DNA of 64,000 nucleotides from positions 3,317,249-3,381,248 of the forward strand of contig CP046522.1 of the NCBI GenBank assembly GCA_009738435.1. The letters are read 5' to 3'. The position numbers and the translations under genes are program-made. Positions 37,321 to 46,998 of this stretch are shown here, in pieces (positions within the stretch are counted from its first letter, which is position 1; each line of letters starts with the position of its first letter). The stretch comes from Clostridium bovifaecis (lineage in GTDB: Bacteria > Bacillota > Clostridia > Clostridiales > Clostridiaceae). Below the pieces are notes generated by a model. The model worked only from the letters and a program-made list of their open reading frames with translations, searched no databases and was not told where the DNA came from.

Positions 37321-38556
37321 TTACATACTAATTCTAATCTTTCCCGTTAATAATTTTTGCATAAGTCCTTTTTTCAGAGTTTCTATTTTTTCTTTTTTGG
37401 ATTCGTACTGCTCTATTTGATTGTCAACCTCTGATAAAATTTCGGCAATTTTTCTTTGTTCAGTTAAAGAAGGACAAACAACACTAAAATCAGAAACAGT
37501 AGACTTTGATAATTCTAAAAATGTACTTCCACTTGCTAAACTTATCATTTTATCTTTTATAGTATCAATCAGATAATACATAAATTCATTATAAAAATTA
37601 TCATTGCAAATAAAAGACTTAAATCCTTGATTTGTAGCCATTGGAACAGTATTAATACACTTTTCACCTATAGTTGCTCTACTGGTCATCAAAATACTCC
37701 CTACGGGCAACAAGTTAGCCGAACTATCCCTAAGACCTTTATCTGTAATTAATTTTTCTGTATTGCTAATATATTTTTTACTTGAAGTTATATCAGTTGG
37801 TGTAGCCCAGAAGATTGTCCCCTCGTTCCAATATTCTGATTTGGTAGTGCTAGGCGTTCCCCCACTGACTATTTCAGCAACTTCTGATATTTTCTTCACT
37901 TCCCACTCTTTTGGTATCATTCCTATTTCCGTCATTTTAAATTCCGTATGCCCGATCCCTTTAGTAAGTAATCTCTGCATTAAACCTTTTTTTAGTTCCT
38001 TTGTTTTTTCGATTAATCCATCTACTTGTTCAATATGTTCATCAATTGTTGAGAGAATTGACGCAATCTTTTCTTGTTCTATTAATGGAGGTACTATTAC
38101 ATAGAGGTTTTTTAAGTCCGAATTATTTATTGCAGTAAAAGTGCTACCTTGGGAAGATCTTTCTAATTGTTTATTATTTTGTTGTAAAAAATAATAAATA
38201 TATCTATAATTAGAATTCTTTGATGCCCTTATAGCACTTAACCCTCTCCCAATACAGGATTCAATATTATTAATATTCACATCCCCAACTGGTGCTCTTA
38301 CAGACATCAATATATCTAAAGGCTTTGCTGTTTTTGTAGGCTGTGTACACCACTTCTTAACTTCTGGATATATGCTTCCAAATTCTGTTTTCCCCTGAAA
38401 GAATGGTATACCTTGCCCTTCTTCATTATAACTTGAAGAATCAGGTGATTGCCCCATGATAATTTCTGCTATTTCTTCAAGTTTTTTAATTTCCCACTCA
38501 ACAGGTATCTCTCCTAACTCTGTCATCTTGTATCCTTCTCTAATCTGTTTACTCAT
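37321..38556 (-). CDS. hsdS: Type I restriction specificity subunit
   Basis: 411 residues with two target-recognition domains (about 15-170 and 215-375), each followed by a conserved helix (LKKGLMQRLLTKG and LKKGLMQKLLTGK). The N-terminal lead GYKMTELGEIPVEWEIKKL is repeated as EFKMTEIGMIPKEWEVKKI, a typical HsdS internal duplication. It sets the bipartite DNA target for HsdM and HsdR. Confidence 0.95.
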   Translation of the reverse strand: MSKQIREGYKMTELGEIPVEWEIKKLEEIAEIIMGQSPDSSSYNEEGQGIPFFQGKTEFGSIYPEVKKWCTQPTKTAKPLDILMSVRAPVGDVNINNIESCIGRGLSAIRASKNSNYRYIYYFLQQNNKQLERSSQGSTFTAINNSDLKNLYVIVPPLIEQEKIASILSTIDEHIEQVDGLIEKTKELKKGLMQRLLTKGIGHTEFKMTEIGMIPKEWEVKKISEVAEIVSGGTPSTTKSEYWNEGTIFWATPTDITSSKKYISNTEKLITDKGLRDSSANLLPVGSILMTSRATIGEKCINTVPMATNQGFKSFICNDNFYNEFMYYLIDTIKDKMISLASGSTFLELSKSTVSDFSVVCPSLTEQRKIAEILSEVDNQIEQYESKKEKIETLKKGLMQKLLTGKIRISM

Positions 38557-38571
38557 ATGTCACCTCAACTT

Positions 38572-38832
38572 CTATACAAATTTCATAATTATCCATACAA
38601 TAAATGTATTAATCAAATAATAAAGAACTTTACCTCCTATAGTTCCGAACCAAATCCCGTTATTTCTTCCCCACCTAAATATTGAGCCAACAACCTTAAA
38701 AGTAATTATAGACACAGGAATACCAATAACAGCAGACTTAAATTCATCAATACCCCACATCATCTTAAAGGCTTCTCTAAAGCCCTGAACTAATGATGTA
38801 TAGAAGATATTTTTAAAAAATTCTGGCTCCAT
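38572..38832 (-). CDS. Two-helix membrane protein in the R-M/caspase operon
   Basis: 86 residues with hydrophobic helices at about 33-51 and 63-86. Unrecognised. It lies between hsdM and hsdS, 15-30 bp from each. Its constant strand and tight spacing suggest it is part of the system. One hypothesis is that it is a membrane effector or a caspase target. Confidence 0.65.
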   Translation of the reverse strand: MEPEFFKNIFYTSLVQGFREAFKMMWGIDEFKSAVIGIPVSIITFKVVGSIFRWGRNNGIWFGTIGGKVLYYLINTFIVWIIMKFV

Positions 38833-38861
38833 ATATCCCCCACTTAAATATTATTTCAAAT

Positions 38862-40388
38862 CTATATTTCTTCAAATCCAAGTTCTTTTAGATATTCATT
38901 TATTTTGTTCTCTGTTTCTAATGATTCTGCTTTAAGTTCTTTGATTTCTGAAATAACACCTTCAATATCTATTTCTTCTTCTTCCTCACTTGTATCTACA
39001 TAGCGGCTGATATTTAGATTATAATCATTGTCTTTAATGGTCTGTAATGTTACCACTGTAGCATATTTCTTTACATCTTTATATTCATCATAAGTCTTTG
39101 TAATCTTCTCAATATCTTCTTCTCGAAGTTTATTTTTATTTCCGTCCTTTACAAATCCTTCACTTGCATCAATGAATATAACTTTTTTCTTTCTTTCAAC
39201 TGGTTTTGCTTTATTAATAATAAGCAATGCTGCTGGAATACCGGTACCATAGAAAATGTTTTGTGGCAGCCCTATTACTGCTTCAATTAAATCATCTTTT
39301 AAAATTCCTTTTCTAATCTTTCCTTCGGCTCCTCCACGAAATAATACACCGTGGGGTACTACTGTCCCCATTTTCCCTTTAGCATTTAAACTTGCTATCA
39401 TATGGCAAACAAAGGCAAGATCACCATAGGATTTTGGTGGTACTCCGTAAATAAATCTATTATAAGAGTCTGCTCCTGCTTCTTCATATCCCCAATTCTT
39501 TAATGAAAATGGTGGATTAGCAAGTACCTTATCAAAAGTCTTTAATACTCCACCTTCTAGGTGCATTGGTTTTCTAATAGTGTCACCTTTTCTAATATCT
39601 GCTCCTCTCGCTTCGTGAAATAGCATATTCATTTTGCAGATAGCCCATGTGGATAAGTTTATTTCTTGTCCAAACAAAGAAACATTCTTAGGATTACCAC
39701 CATGAATTTCTATGTAATGCGTAGAAAAAATTAGCATACCTCCACTACCTACTGTAGGGTCATAAATCCTGTCCCCTTCCTGTGGCTTTACTATATTTAC
39801 AAGTACCTTTACTACTTCTTCAGGAGTATAGAATTCTCCACCTTTCTTCCCACCTTCATCTGCAAACTGTTTAATTAAGTATTCGTAAGCATTTCCTAAA
39901 ATATCTTTATTTTCAAGATAGTCATTTGATAAATTAATACTGTCAAATAAAAGCAATAACTGTGAAAGTTTATTGTCTGGAACCCTTTCTTTATCATTGT
40001 AGTTGGCTGTAGTAAGAACCCCAATTAATTCAGCATTTTTAGGTTCATCCTCAATCGCTTTAAATGCCTTATCTAACTCTGGTCCTATATTTAGATTAAG
40101 ATTCTTCAGATTTTCCCATCTAGCCCTCACTGGCACAAAGAATGTTTCATATAATGAGGATTCTTCTAAGATCAACTTTATTTCTTCTTCATCCATTCCT
40201 TGTGTTAAGAATTCTTGTCTTTTTATCTCTCGTTCTATATTAAATTGATCATTCATTCTTTTAAGGAATAAAAGCCCAAATATATAGTCTTTATATTCGG
40301 CTCCACTAAGTTCCCCTCTTAATATATCTGCTGCACTCCATAGTGTAGATTCTAATTTTTGAAGTGTTAGTTTATCCATTTGTTCCAC
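38862..40388 (-). CDS. hsdM: Type I restriction methyltransferase subunit
   Basis: 508 residues. N-terminal HsdM domain, then N6-adenine methylase with motif I in IYDPTVGSGGML and motif IV NPPF (LANPPFSLKNWG). Methylates host DNA with HsdS. First gene of hsdM-(membrane)-hsdS-(caspase)-hsdR-DUF45. Confidence 0.96.
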   Translation of the reverse strand: MEQMDKLTLQKLESTLWSAADILRGELSGAEYKDYIFGLLFLKRMNDQFNIEREIKRQEFLTQGMDEEEIKLILEESSLYETFFVPVRARWENLKNLNLNIGPELDKAFKAIEDEPKNAELIGVLTTANYNDKERVPDNKLSQLLLLFDSINLSNDYLENKDILGNAYEYLIKQFADEGGKKGGEFYTPEEVVKVLVNIVKPQEGDRIYDPTVGSGGMLIFSTHYIEIHGGNPKNVSLFGQEINLSTWAICKMNMLFHEARGADIRKGDTIRKPMHLEGGVLKTFDKVLANPPFSLKNWGYEEAGADSYNRFIYGVPPKSYGDLAFVCHMIASLNAKGKMGTVVPHGVLFRGGAEGKIRKGILKDDLIEAVIGLPQNIFYGTGIPAALLIINKAKPVERKKKVIFIDASEGFVKDGNKNKLREEDIEKITKTYDEYKDVKKYATVVTLQTIKDNDYNLNISRYVDTSEEEEEIDIEGVISEIKELKAESLETENKINEYLKELGFEEI

Positions 40389-40932
40389 TCCTTCTATCTA
40401 TTGCATATAAGTAATTTCAATGTTTTCATTATAATTCAAATTATATCATAAAAGTTATAATCCAAATATGAAATATACAATTTTATACAAATTAAACCAA
40501 GGTTTTAGTTTACATCTTATTGCATATTGTTATTCCACTGTTTAAAAGAATAACATCTTCTATCTTTACAAACAATTGAACATTATTGTTTTATATTTAC
40601 AAACAATGGAACACAATATTGCATTGGAAATAACCACCTAACTCTTGCTTGTATATTGGGAAATCTTACAACTCACTAATTACCCGTATGAGTGTAATAA
40701 CTTTAGGTCTATTAAAGGTATAGTATCCTATGTAAAATAATTTTTTTGTTGTAAGTACCCTTTTGTCATAACTTATTAAACAATTAAACTCTATACCTCT
40801 ATTTTACCTTTCACTATATTACATACAGGTGGATTTGGGGTGAACCTTACGAAATTTTTATAAATTTTTTTAATTTTTTTTATGAGTAAAGCCTATGCAT
40901 CCTACATAGACTTATTTAATAATGAACTTATA
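40389..40932. other. Intergenic region upstream of hsdM with a direct repeat
   Basis: Gene-free. It contains an 18-bp direct repeat with one mismatch (TTTACAAACAATTGAACA at 40565 and TTTACAAACAATGGAACA at 40597, 32 bp apart) and an inverted relative TTCCACTGTTT at 40533. The repeats may be an operator for the hsdM promoter or remnants of iterons of the plasmid-like block. Confidence 0.5.
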
Positions 40933-41589
40933 CTATTTCCCAAGATATAACTTCTTCAATTTTGTCCCTTCTTCTTTTGTCAAGTGAATTTTGGTCCTGT
41001 TTAGCGGTTTAGCAGAAACCTTTTCTCTATAATCAGCAGCCCTAATTATATTACTTTCATCAACCAAGTAATTTCCTTCAGCATCTACCTTTAAAGATTT
41101 TTTATCAAATTCAACATTTACAAAGTATTCATCCCACACATCATAAGTATATTCGGTTCCTTCCTCATTGGCGTAACACTTTACTAAACTATAGTCATTT
41201 ATCATATAGTTTGATTTTACTGTTCCTGCTCCTACAACTCCTTTTTCGTTCATATAAATGAAAACATAGTCTCCCGGCTTTAATGCTTCTATTGCACTTT
41301 TCGTATCTCCCCACGCAGATGCTCTATTGCCTTTTAGCATATGAAGATGACCTTCTGGCATATAGGCATTATTAGAGTTAATTATATAGTATTCCGGTTG
41401 GTTTATATTTTCAAAATCTTGTACAAATGCACTGGATATATCACTAATAATTTGATTTTTAGATACCTCTAATTGGTCTGCAATTTCAGATAATCGGTCT
41501 AGTACATTCTCATCTACTGTTATTGTAATGGACTTCTTTTTCTGGGTCTGATTCTTGAGTTTTTTAATGTAATCATAATTATTCACCAT
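40933..41589 (-). CDS. Ribbon-helix-helix protein with PUA-like domain
   Basis: 218 residues. Residues about 15-60 look like an RHH/CopG-type DNA-binding fold (KSITITVDENVLDRLSEIAD, then LEVSKNQIISD). Residues about 68-180 have PUA/EVE-like features (LKPGDYVFIYMNEKGVVGAG), a fold used to read modified bases or RNA. The fusion suggests a regulator that senses a nucleic-acid state. It neighbours the R-M operon and the primase operon; terminator follows at 41721-41755. Confidence 0.65.
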   Translation of the reverse strand: MVNNYDYIKKLKNQTQKKKSITITVDENVLDRLSEIADQLEVSKNQIISDISSAFVQDFENINQPEYYIINSNNAYMPEGHLHMLKGNRASAWGDTKSAIEALKPGDYVFIYMNEKGVVGAGTVKSNYMINDYSLVKCYANEEGTEYTYDVWDEYFVNVEFDKKSLKVDAEGNYLVDESNIIRAADYREKVSAKPLNRTKIHLTKEEGTKLKKLYLGK

Positions 41590-41720
41590 AATATAGCCCT
41601 CCTCACAAATAATAACTTATATTAATAATAATACATAATTAATATATTATCAATATTATTATAATATTTTTCTAATATTTTTTATTAATATCTGATTTAT
41701 TTTTTATTAATACAATCAAT

Positions 41721-41755
41721 AAAGCCTTATGTATTTATAACATAAGGCTCTTATA
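41721..41755. terminator. Terminator
   Basis: GCCTTATG / CATAAGGC stem with A/T runs on both sides, between the RHH gene and the small primase-coupled ORF. Confidence 0.65.
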
Positions 41756-41761
41756 ATATAT

Positions 41762-41899
41762 TTATTTACTAACATCTTCATCAATTATTGTAATTTTTTT
41801 CTCACTATATCTAACACTTTGTAGTTCAGGCCTATTGTAAGCATAATCCACTTCTTCTTTTGTTGCTTCAGCAGCATCTTTTCCATTTTTAAGAATCAT
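41762..41899 (-). CDS. 45-residue protein coupled to the primase gene
   Basis: Reads MILKNGKDAAEATKEEVDYA, then YNRPELQSVRYSEKK. Its ATG overlaps the primase stop (ATGA), a sign of translational coupling. Acidic and basic mix, unrecognised. Confidence 0.55.
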   Translation of the reverse strand: MILKNGKDAAEATKEEVDYAYNRPELQSVRYSEKKITIIDEDVSK

Positions 41900-43314
41900 T
41901 TTATATATATTTTAAACCCAAGTTCTTGTAATTTCTTAACATTTCCTTCAAAGGCTTTTATTCCGGCTTCATCATTATCTACGAATAAATGTATCTTTAA
42001 ATTTTCTCTATTATCCTTAAATAACTGATACAATTGATACAACTGCCCACTTTTTAAATCCTTCCCAAACATACCTACTGTATTTTCATATCCATGATGA
42101 CAGACCATTTTCATTACATCAAAAGGACCTTCGCAAATAAAAATCTCGTCTACTTTCTTGTTTACCAGTGAGTTACAATTATATAAGACATAACTCGATT
42201 CCAATTTGTTGTAATACTTTATATATCCTCTTTTCATTGCTTTCAACACTTCAATTTGCTCATCTTTGCTTAAAGACATATCTATATTATGGTATTTAAT
42301 TTGATTATCATAATACTCATTTTCTGTAAACTGGCTTCTTCCCACTACTCCTACTACCCTATTATCTAGGTCTCTAACTGTAAAACATATTCTACTCTTA
42401 AATCCATTTTTGCAGTATTTCCCCGCATAGTAGACTCCCATCTTTTCCCCATCTTCATTAGTAAATCCCCTATTGTAGTAGTAGGGTGGATATATTCCTT
42501 TACGAAACCCGAATTCTTCAACATCCAATGAAGATAATTTTTTAGTAATAAGTTGAACTTCTTCTTGTCTTTGGTCAATTTTCTTTTGAATATCCTTAAT
42601 ATCTTTGGATGTTTCAACTCCATTAGAATTAATACCCATTATATTCGCAATATAGTTTATAGCGTCTATATCCGTCATACCTTTTTGTTCTGCTACAAAT
42701 TTTATAAAGTTAGTTCCTTCATTACATTTGCGACAATTTATCACCCAAGAACCTTCAACACCAAACAGAAGATACGCATGTTGGTAAGGACTTGGTGTTT
42801 TCTCACATCCAAAAGGGCAGCGTATTAGAGGAGTATATTTTGCATTATCATTTCTCACGCTAAGACCCATGTCTTCAAGCACCTTAATTATATCACTTTT
42901 CCTATTTATGTTATTTATTTCTTCTCTTAATTGGGCATAAACCTTATATACATGCTCTTGATAATAATTATATTGTTTTCTATTTTTATTTCTACAGTAT
43001 TGTAGATAATAGTTTACAATTCCAGCAATTTCTTCACTTTGATTTTTTGCTAAGTAATTTACCACATATCCTTCGTTTTCATAATCAATATCAAATAGAC
43101 TCATTCCCTTATACTGTCCAAACTGTATAATATAATCCTTAGCATATATTCTAAAGCAAGTCTCTATTTCTTTCTTTATAAATTCATGTTGTGTCATCTT
43201 ATGCATTCCCCATAAATATTGTAGCCCTGTAAAAGATGAGTGGATTTTGGGCATATTCAAAACTTTTTCCATCTGCATCCCTTTTACCTTTCCAAAACTA
43301 AATATATTTTTCAT
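41896..43314 (-). CDS. CHC2-TOPRIM DNA primase
   Basis: About 472 residues from the ATG at 43314 (GGAGGTGG site). Zinc finger of CHC2 type (LIRCPFGCEKTPSPYQHAYL, then INCRKCNEG). C-terminal TOPRIM (FICEGPFDVMKM, Glu) with IHLFVDNDEAGIKAF (DxD-like). It has a non-standard N-terminal 130 residues. Primes DNA in phages and plasmids; here it supports a plasmid-derived replication block. Confidence 0.88.
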   Translation of the reverse strand: MKNIFSFGKVKGMQMEKVLNMPKIHSSFTGLQYLWGMHKMTQHEFIKKEIETCFRIYAKDYIIQFGQYKGMSLFDIDYENEGYVVNYLAKNQSEEIAGIVNYYLQYCRNKNRKQYNYYQEHVYKVYAQLREEINNINRKSDIIKVLEDMGLSVRNDNAKYTPLIRCPFGCEKTPSPYQHAYLLFGVEGSWVINCRKCNEGTNFIKFVAEQKGMTDIDAINYIANIMGINSNGVETSKDIKDIQKKIDQRQEEVQLITKKLSSLDVEEFGFRKGIYPPYYYNRGFTNEDGEKMGVYYAGKYCKNGFKSRICFTVRDLDNRVVGVVGRSQFTENEYYDNQIKYHNIDMSLSKDEQIEVLKAMKRGYIKYYNKLESSYVLYNCNSLVNKKVDEIFICEGPFDVMKMVCHHGYENTVGMFGKDLKSGQLYQLYQLFKDNRENLKIHLFVDNDEAGIKAFEGNVKKLQELGFKIYIK

Positions 43315-43473
43315 ACAAACCACCTCCAAAGAATTTTGGAGGCATTATATTTACTTACTAAATGGAATTCAAATTTTTACTTTTATTTTTTTAAAAAAAT
43401 TACCTTAAAATTTGATTTTTAAATTCCCCTAGATAAAATGCTAAAAAATCTAATTGAACAAGGGGGAATTATA

Positions 43474-44241
43474 ATGAATAAAAATAAATCTGAAATTCTT
43501 TTTAAAAGGTATAAATTATATAATCATGAATTTGCGTTTGAACAACTATATTTTAATTTAGAACCTTTACTAAAAAAGGTAATTACGAATGTTACTTATG
43601 TCTATAAAGGTTCATCTATAGAAAACCAAAAATATAGTAAAATACATGACATAGAATCTGCTTTAGAAAAGAATTTGAGTATGTCTGCACTTATGGAAAA
43701 ATATAAAGATGAATATATCAAACAAATGTACTGTGAAGATTATAATAGATATTCTAACAAAAAATACTCTTTATCCTATCCGTTTTGGGAATTAGTAAAT
43801 GAACTGACCCTTAATGATGTTTTGAACGATATGAAAAATTGGAAAACTTCCTTTGAATGGTATCTCGCAACGAAATTCTGTGATAAATATTGGATCTACT
43901 TGGAAAAATGTTTAAGGCGAGATTTTGGTAGATATAAAACAGATAATAAAAAGACTTTCCAAGAGATTTCCTTTGAAGATCAAATTAAGAATCGAGAAGA
44001 TTCCTTTTATATTAAAAACGATCTTTTTATACAATTGGATACTCTTATTTTTACCAAAGCATTATTAGAAGAATTACAAGAAAATTTGACTAAAAGAGAA
44101 AAGCAAGTGTACGATTTACTTCTATTAGGTCATTCTCATAACACTATTAGCCAATCATTAAATATATCCCTAGAAAATTCTTATAAAATAAAATCTTCTA
44201 TAGAAAGCAAGTTAAAGATGCTTTTAAAAAAGTATAATTAA
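43474..44241 (+). CDS. Sigma-like/LuxR-type HTH protein
   Basis: 255 residues from ATG 43474 (AGGGGG site). The C-terminal 60 residues form a sigma region 4/LuxR-like HTH (LTKREKQVYDLLLLGHSHNT, then ISQSLNISLENSYKIKSSIE). The N-terminal 190 are helical and unrecognised, with a sigma-2-like region possible. It may be a phage/plasmid-type sigma factor or activator for the block. Confidence 0.6.
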   Translation: MNKNKSEILFKRYKLYNHEFAFEQLYFNLEPLLKKVITNVTYVYKGSSIENQKYSKIHDIESALEKNLSMSALMEKYKDEYIKQMYCEDYNRYSNKKYSLSYPFWELVNELTLNDVLNDMKNWKTSFEWYLATKFCDKYWIYLEKCLRRDFGRYKTDNKKTFQEISFEDQIKNREDSFYIKNDLFIQLDTLIFTKALLEELQENLTKREKQVYDLLLLGHSHNTISQSLNISLENSYKIKSSIESKLKMLLKKYN

Positions 44242-44354
44242 TAAACATTTTCATTCCATTGTTTAAAATTAAAAACACTTCTAAATTGATATTGACCCAA
44301 TTACTATATTGACTTAAAATGGCATTATAAAAACACAAAAAGACAATGACAATC

Positions 44355-44397
44355 TACCTTGTCTTTCTGTGTCTTTTTTCTGCCCACAGACAAGGTA
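44355..44397 (+). promoter_or_regulatory. Large hairpin in the leader of the next gene
   Basis: Ten-base perfect stem TACCTTGTCT / AGACAAGGTA with a 23-nt loop containing a T-run, ending 29 nt before the next ATG. It may be an attenuator or terminator of the upstream gene. Confidence 0.4.
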
Positions 44398-44425
44398 AAT
44401 TAATTTGTTGTCTGGAGGTATTATA

Positions 44426-44710
44426 ATGAAATATGATATTGAAATTTATTTTGATAGGGATATCCATGAACTGCTTAAAGATGAAGGAATTACAACTTCT
44501 ACATTGTACAATGTTTTTGAAAAGTTTGTTCAGGAGGAAATGACATTAATTGATAATGAAATTGCTAATTTTATACTTCCTTTTATAAATCCTATATCTT
44601 ACAAAAGATACACACTTTACGGAAACTATCAATTCAAAAACTCTCATATAGAGTTTGAGGTTGAACTTGTTGGTATTAGCATTAAAACAGTAAAAATTAA
44701 ACCCTGCTAG
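44426..44710 (+). CDS. Small unknown protein
   Basis: 94 residues from ATG 44426 (CTGGAGG site). Acidic, no recognised motif. A short hairpin terminator (CCCTGC / GCAGGG, 44702-44721) overlaps the stop. Confidence 0.55.
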   Translation: MKYDIEIYFDRDIHELLKDEGITTSTLYNVFEKFVQEEMTLIDNEIANFILPFINPISYKRYTLYGNYQFKNSHIEFEVELVGISIKTVKIKPC

Positions 44711-44775
44711 TTTCAGCAGGGCTGTCTCATTTATTAAAACTTTTAATCAGGTACTTGGTTAGTTATATATATTTT

Positions 44776-44934
44776 CTACACTTCATCTACATATATAGTA
44801 CATTCTTCATAAAATTGCACTCTAAATTTTATACATCTATCATCTAATTCAAAACAAACTGTTTCTTTAGGTACAATGAAAAGTGAGTTAAGTATACTTA
44901 TGGCCTCGTCTAAATCAATAGACATTACCTGCAT
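44776..44934 (-). CDS. Very small protein coupled to the gene above it
   Basis: 52 residues from 44934 or 49 from an ATG inside TAATG at 44926, which overlaps the stop of the preceding frame. Reads SIDLDEAISILNSLFIVPKE, then CFELDDRCIKFRVQ. Unrecognised. Confidence 0.5.
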   Translation of the reverse strand: MQVMSIDLDEAISILNSLFIVPKETVCFELDDRCIKFRVQFYEECTIYVDEV

Positions 44935-45398
44935 TTTTTATCTTTATCATATTCTTCAGTTTCTTCTATATCATCTAGTCCTATTATTTTTTTAATCTTC
45001 TTTTTGATTTTTAATCTTCCTTTAGATAATAATTCAACCAATTCGGATATTACTTCTTCTTTGTATAGATATCTTTTTCTTTTAGGTATTTAAATATATT
45101 TAACTAAGGCAACTTTATCTAAATAGTTTTCTATTACTATAGCATCTTTAGTTTTAATTGGTATAATACCAAAGAAATCATCTTCTTCATAAACCTCTAT
45201 TACTTCAACAATTTTAGCATCATATCCAGATCGTCGTAACTTTTTAACTTCTACTAAATGTTTTCTATCTACTTTATCTTCTTTTTCTTGCCATAACTGA
45301 CTACCATAATACACATCAAAATCCGGTAATTCTTCTACTAATCTTTCAAAAATATAATTTTCATCTACATTATGTCCTTCATTTAACCTTGCTTTCAA
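44925..45398 (-). pseudogene. Small unknown gene split by an in-frame TAA
   Basis: 45090-45398 encodes 102 residues from a TTG start (no ATG upstream) and ends KVALVKYI-TAA. The same frame then stays open for 55 codons (PKRKRYLYKEEVISELVELL, ...DKDKKCR) up to a TAA that overlaps the ATG of the next gene (TAATG). The coupling and open frame suggest one ancestral protein of about 158 residues, now cut by a nonsense codon, or a rare stop read-through. Confidence 0.45.
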
Positions 45399-45472
45399 TT
45401 CCTCGCTGCCAAACTCACTAATCCATGTAAACTTAACACTATTGAAAACTTTTTCTTTGTATTTTAAGTTGG

Positions 45473-45835
45473 CTAGATTATTTTTGTTAAATCATATAAG
45501 AGATTGAAATACTCATCATGCTCTTGCTTCCAACGAAGTAAATATTCAACATTTGTAAACTCATCAAAGAAGAAAAATCTGTAATCACTAGTGATTTTAA
45601 TATTATCGTCTAGGTAATAATTGTATGCCATTTTTATTGGATTATTTTCTTCGTCAAAGCCATCAAATCCTACATAGATTACTGCTTCTCCTTCATCATT
45701 TAGTTGAACTAAACCTTTATATCCATCTTCTACTTCTGTTTCAATACATTTAACTGCTGAAATTGGGCTACTACCTTCCAAATATCGTTCACTCCAACTC
45801 TTTTCTAATAAATAATATACTTTTGCTTTTATCAT
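45473..45835 (-). CDS. Unknown acidic protein
   Basis: 120 residues from ATG 45835 (AGGAAGGAATGATTTGT leader). Beta-rich, Tyr/Phe-rich, unrecognised. The leader motif (A/G)TGATTTGT directly before the ATG is shared with the parM gene of this block. Confidence 0.6.
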   Translation of the reverse strand: MIKAKVYYLLEKSWSERYLEGSSPISAVKCIETEVEDGYKGLVQLNDEGEAVIYVGFDGFDEENNPIKMAYNYYLDDNIKITSDYRFFFFDEFTNVEYLLRWKQEHDEYFNLLYDLTKII

Positions 45836-45857
45836 ACAAATCATTCCTTCCTATAGT

Positions 45858-46949
45858 TTAATATTCAGACTTATGCTCAAATGGACAGTCATAGATGATA
45901 CTTTCTAGGTTTATTTCCTTAGGATTAAATGTTAAAGCATGATTATTCCAGAACTCTAACACTTTCTTTATTTCTTCTTTATCTTTGATATTTCTATCCT
46001 GCGGTTCTTTTACTATATGCTCACCGGGAAACATGGTAATTAAATAGTATTCATCTGGATTCTCAAAACTTTGCTTTAGCACAACAACACATTTATTTAT
46101 AAGTCTTGATCTACCATTTAGTGTAAACTTTGAATAAATGTCTCTATTTTTTCTTTTGGCATATACAATCTTATGCCCAGATGTAATTTCGCATAATTGT
46201 GTATATCCAATATCAAATGGAAAATCAATGACCATCTCGACAAATTTATCTTTTACTTGTTTAAATTCACCTTTTAATTGCATATACTTAATCAAATTCT
46301 TATAGGGTAATATAAACTGCTTTTTATGCACTTCCATGTATTTTCTAAATTTATTAGTTTGAATTATTTTAATTTTATTTTGTTTTTCTTCTTTTAACTC
46401 ATTCTCTATACCTATCACAGTATGACAATATCTATTTTTATCATCCAAAGAGTAGTTATAGAGGCAAAGACTATTTTCTCTAACTGCAATACACTTTTTA
46501 CTTGCCTTCCATCCATATTCATAGTAATCCGTTAACACTTTTTCCACTTGATCCATATCCATATCTATATAACTTCTACTTTCTTCCCTACCGTCATATT
46601 CATTATAGAATATATTAACCATAGCCATCTTTCCTTGCTTAGAAAACTCTTTAACCTTCTCTAAAGCCTCCTCTTTAGTCAGGTATTCGTTATTTGACTT
46701 GGAAAACTCTACTATATCTCCATTATTCATTAGTAATGTTACTGCCAAGTCTGATTTTATGGCTTTATAATATCCTTTATTGTAAATATACTCATCAAAT
46801 GTAACCATTACTTCACCCCAACCACAAGTGTTTTCTAAATCGAGTTCTGAAATATATGTGTCATTAACAGACACCCAAACAAAACTCCCTAATTCATAAA
46901 TAGCATTAACTACTTCATTGGAATTATTTAAATACATAAATTTCTTCAT
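45858..46949 (-). CDS. Unknown 363-residue protein of the plasmid-like block
   Basis: Begins MKKFMYLNNSNEV (AAAGGTGG site). Two parts: an N-terminal beta-rich unit (about 1-130) and a C-terminal unit with KYMQLKGEFKQVKDKFVEMV, then HKIVYAKRKNRDIYSK. No recognised family. It is upstream of the two smaller unknown genes on the same strand, giving a three-gene operon. Confidence 0.65.
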   Translation of the reverse strand: MKKFMYLNNSNEVVNAIYELGSFVWVSVNDTYISELDLENTCGWGEVMVTFDEYIYNKGYYKAIKSDLAVTLLMNNGDIVEFSKSNNEYLTKEEALEKVKEFSKQGKMAMVNIFYNEYDGREESRSYIDMDMDQVEKVLTDYYEYGWKASKKCIAVRENSLCLYNYSLDDKNRYCHTVIGIENELKEEKQNKIKIIQTNKFRKYMEVHKKQFILPYKNLIKYMQLKGEFKQVKDKFVEMVIDFPFDIGYTQLCEITSGHKIVYAKRKNRDIYSKFTLNGRSRLINKCVVVLKQSFENPDEYYLITMFPGEHIVKEPQDRNIKDKEEIKKVLEFWNNHALTFNPKEINLESIIYDCPFEHKSEY

Positions 46950-46998
46950 AGTAAATTCCACCTTTCATCTTTTTAATCTATTATCAATCTTTTGATTT

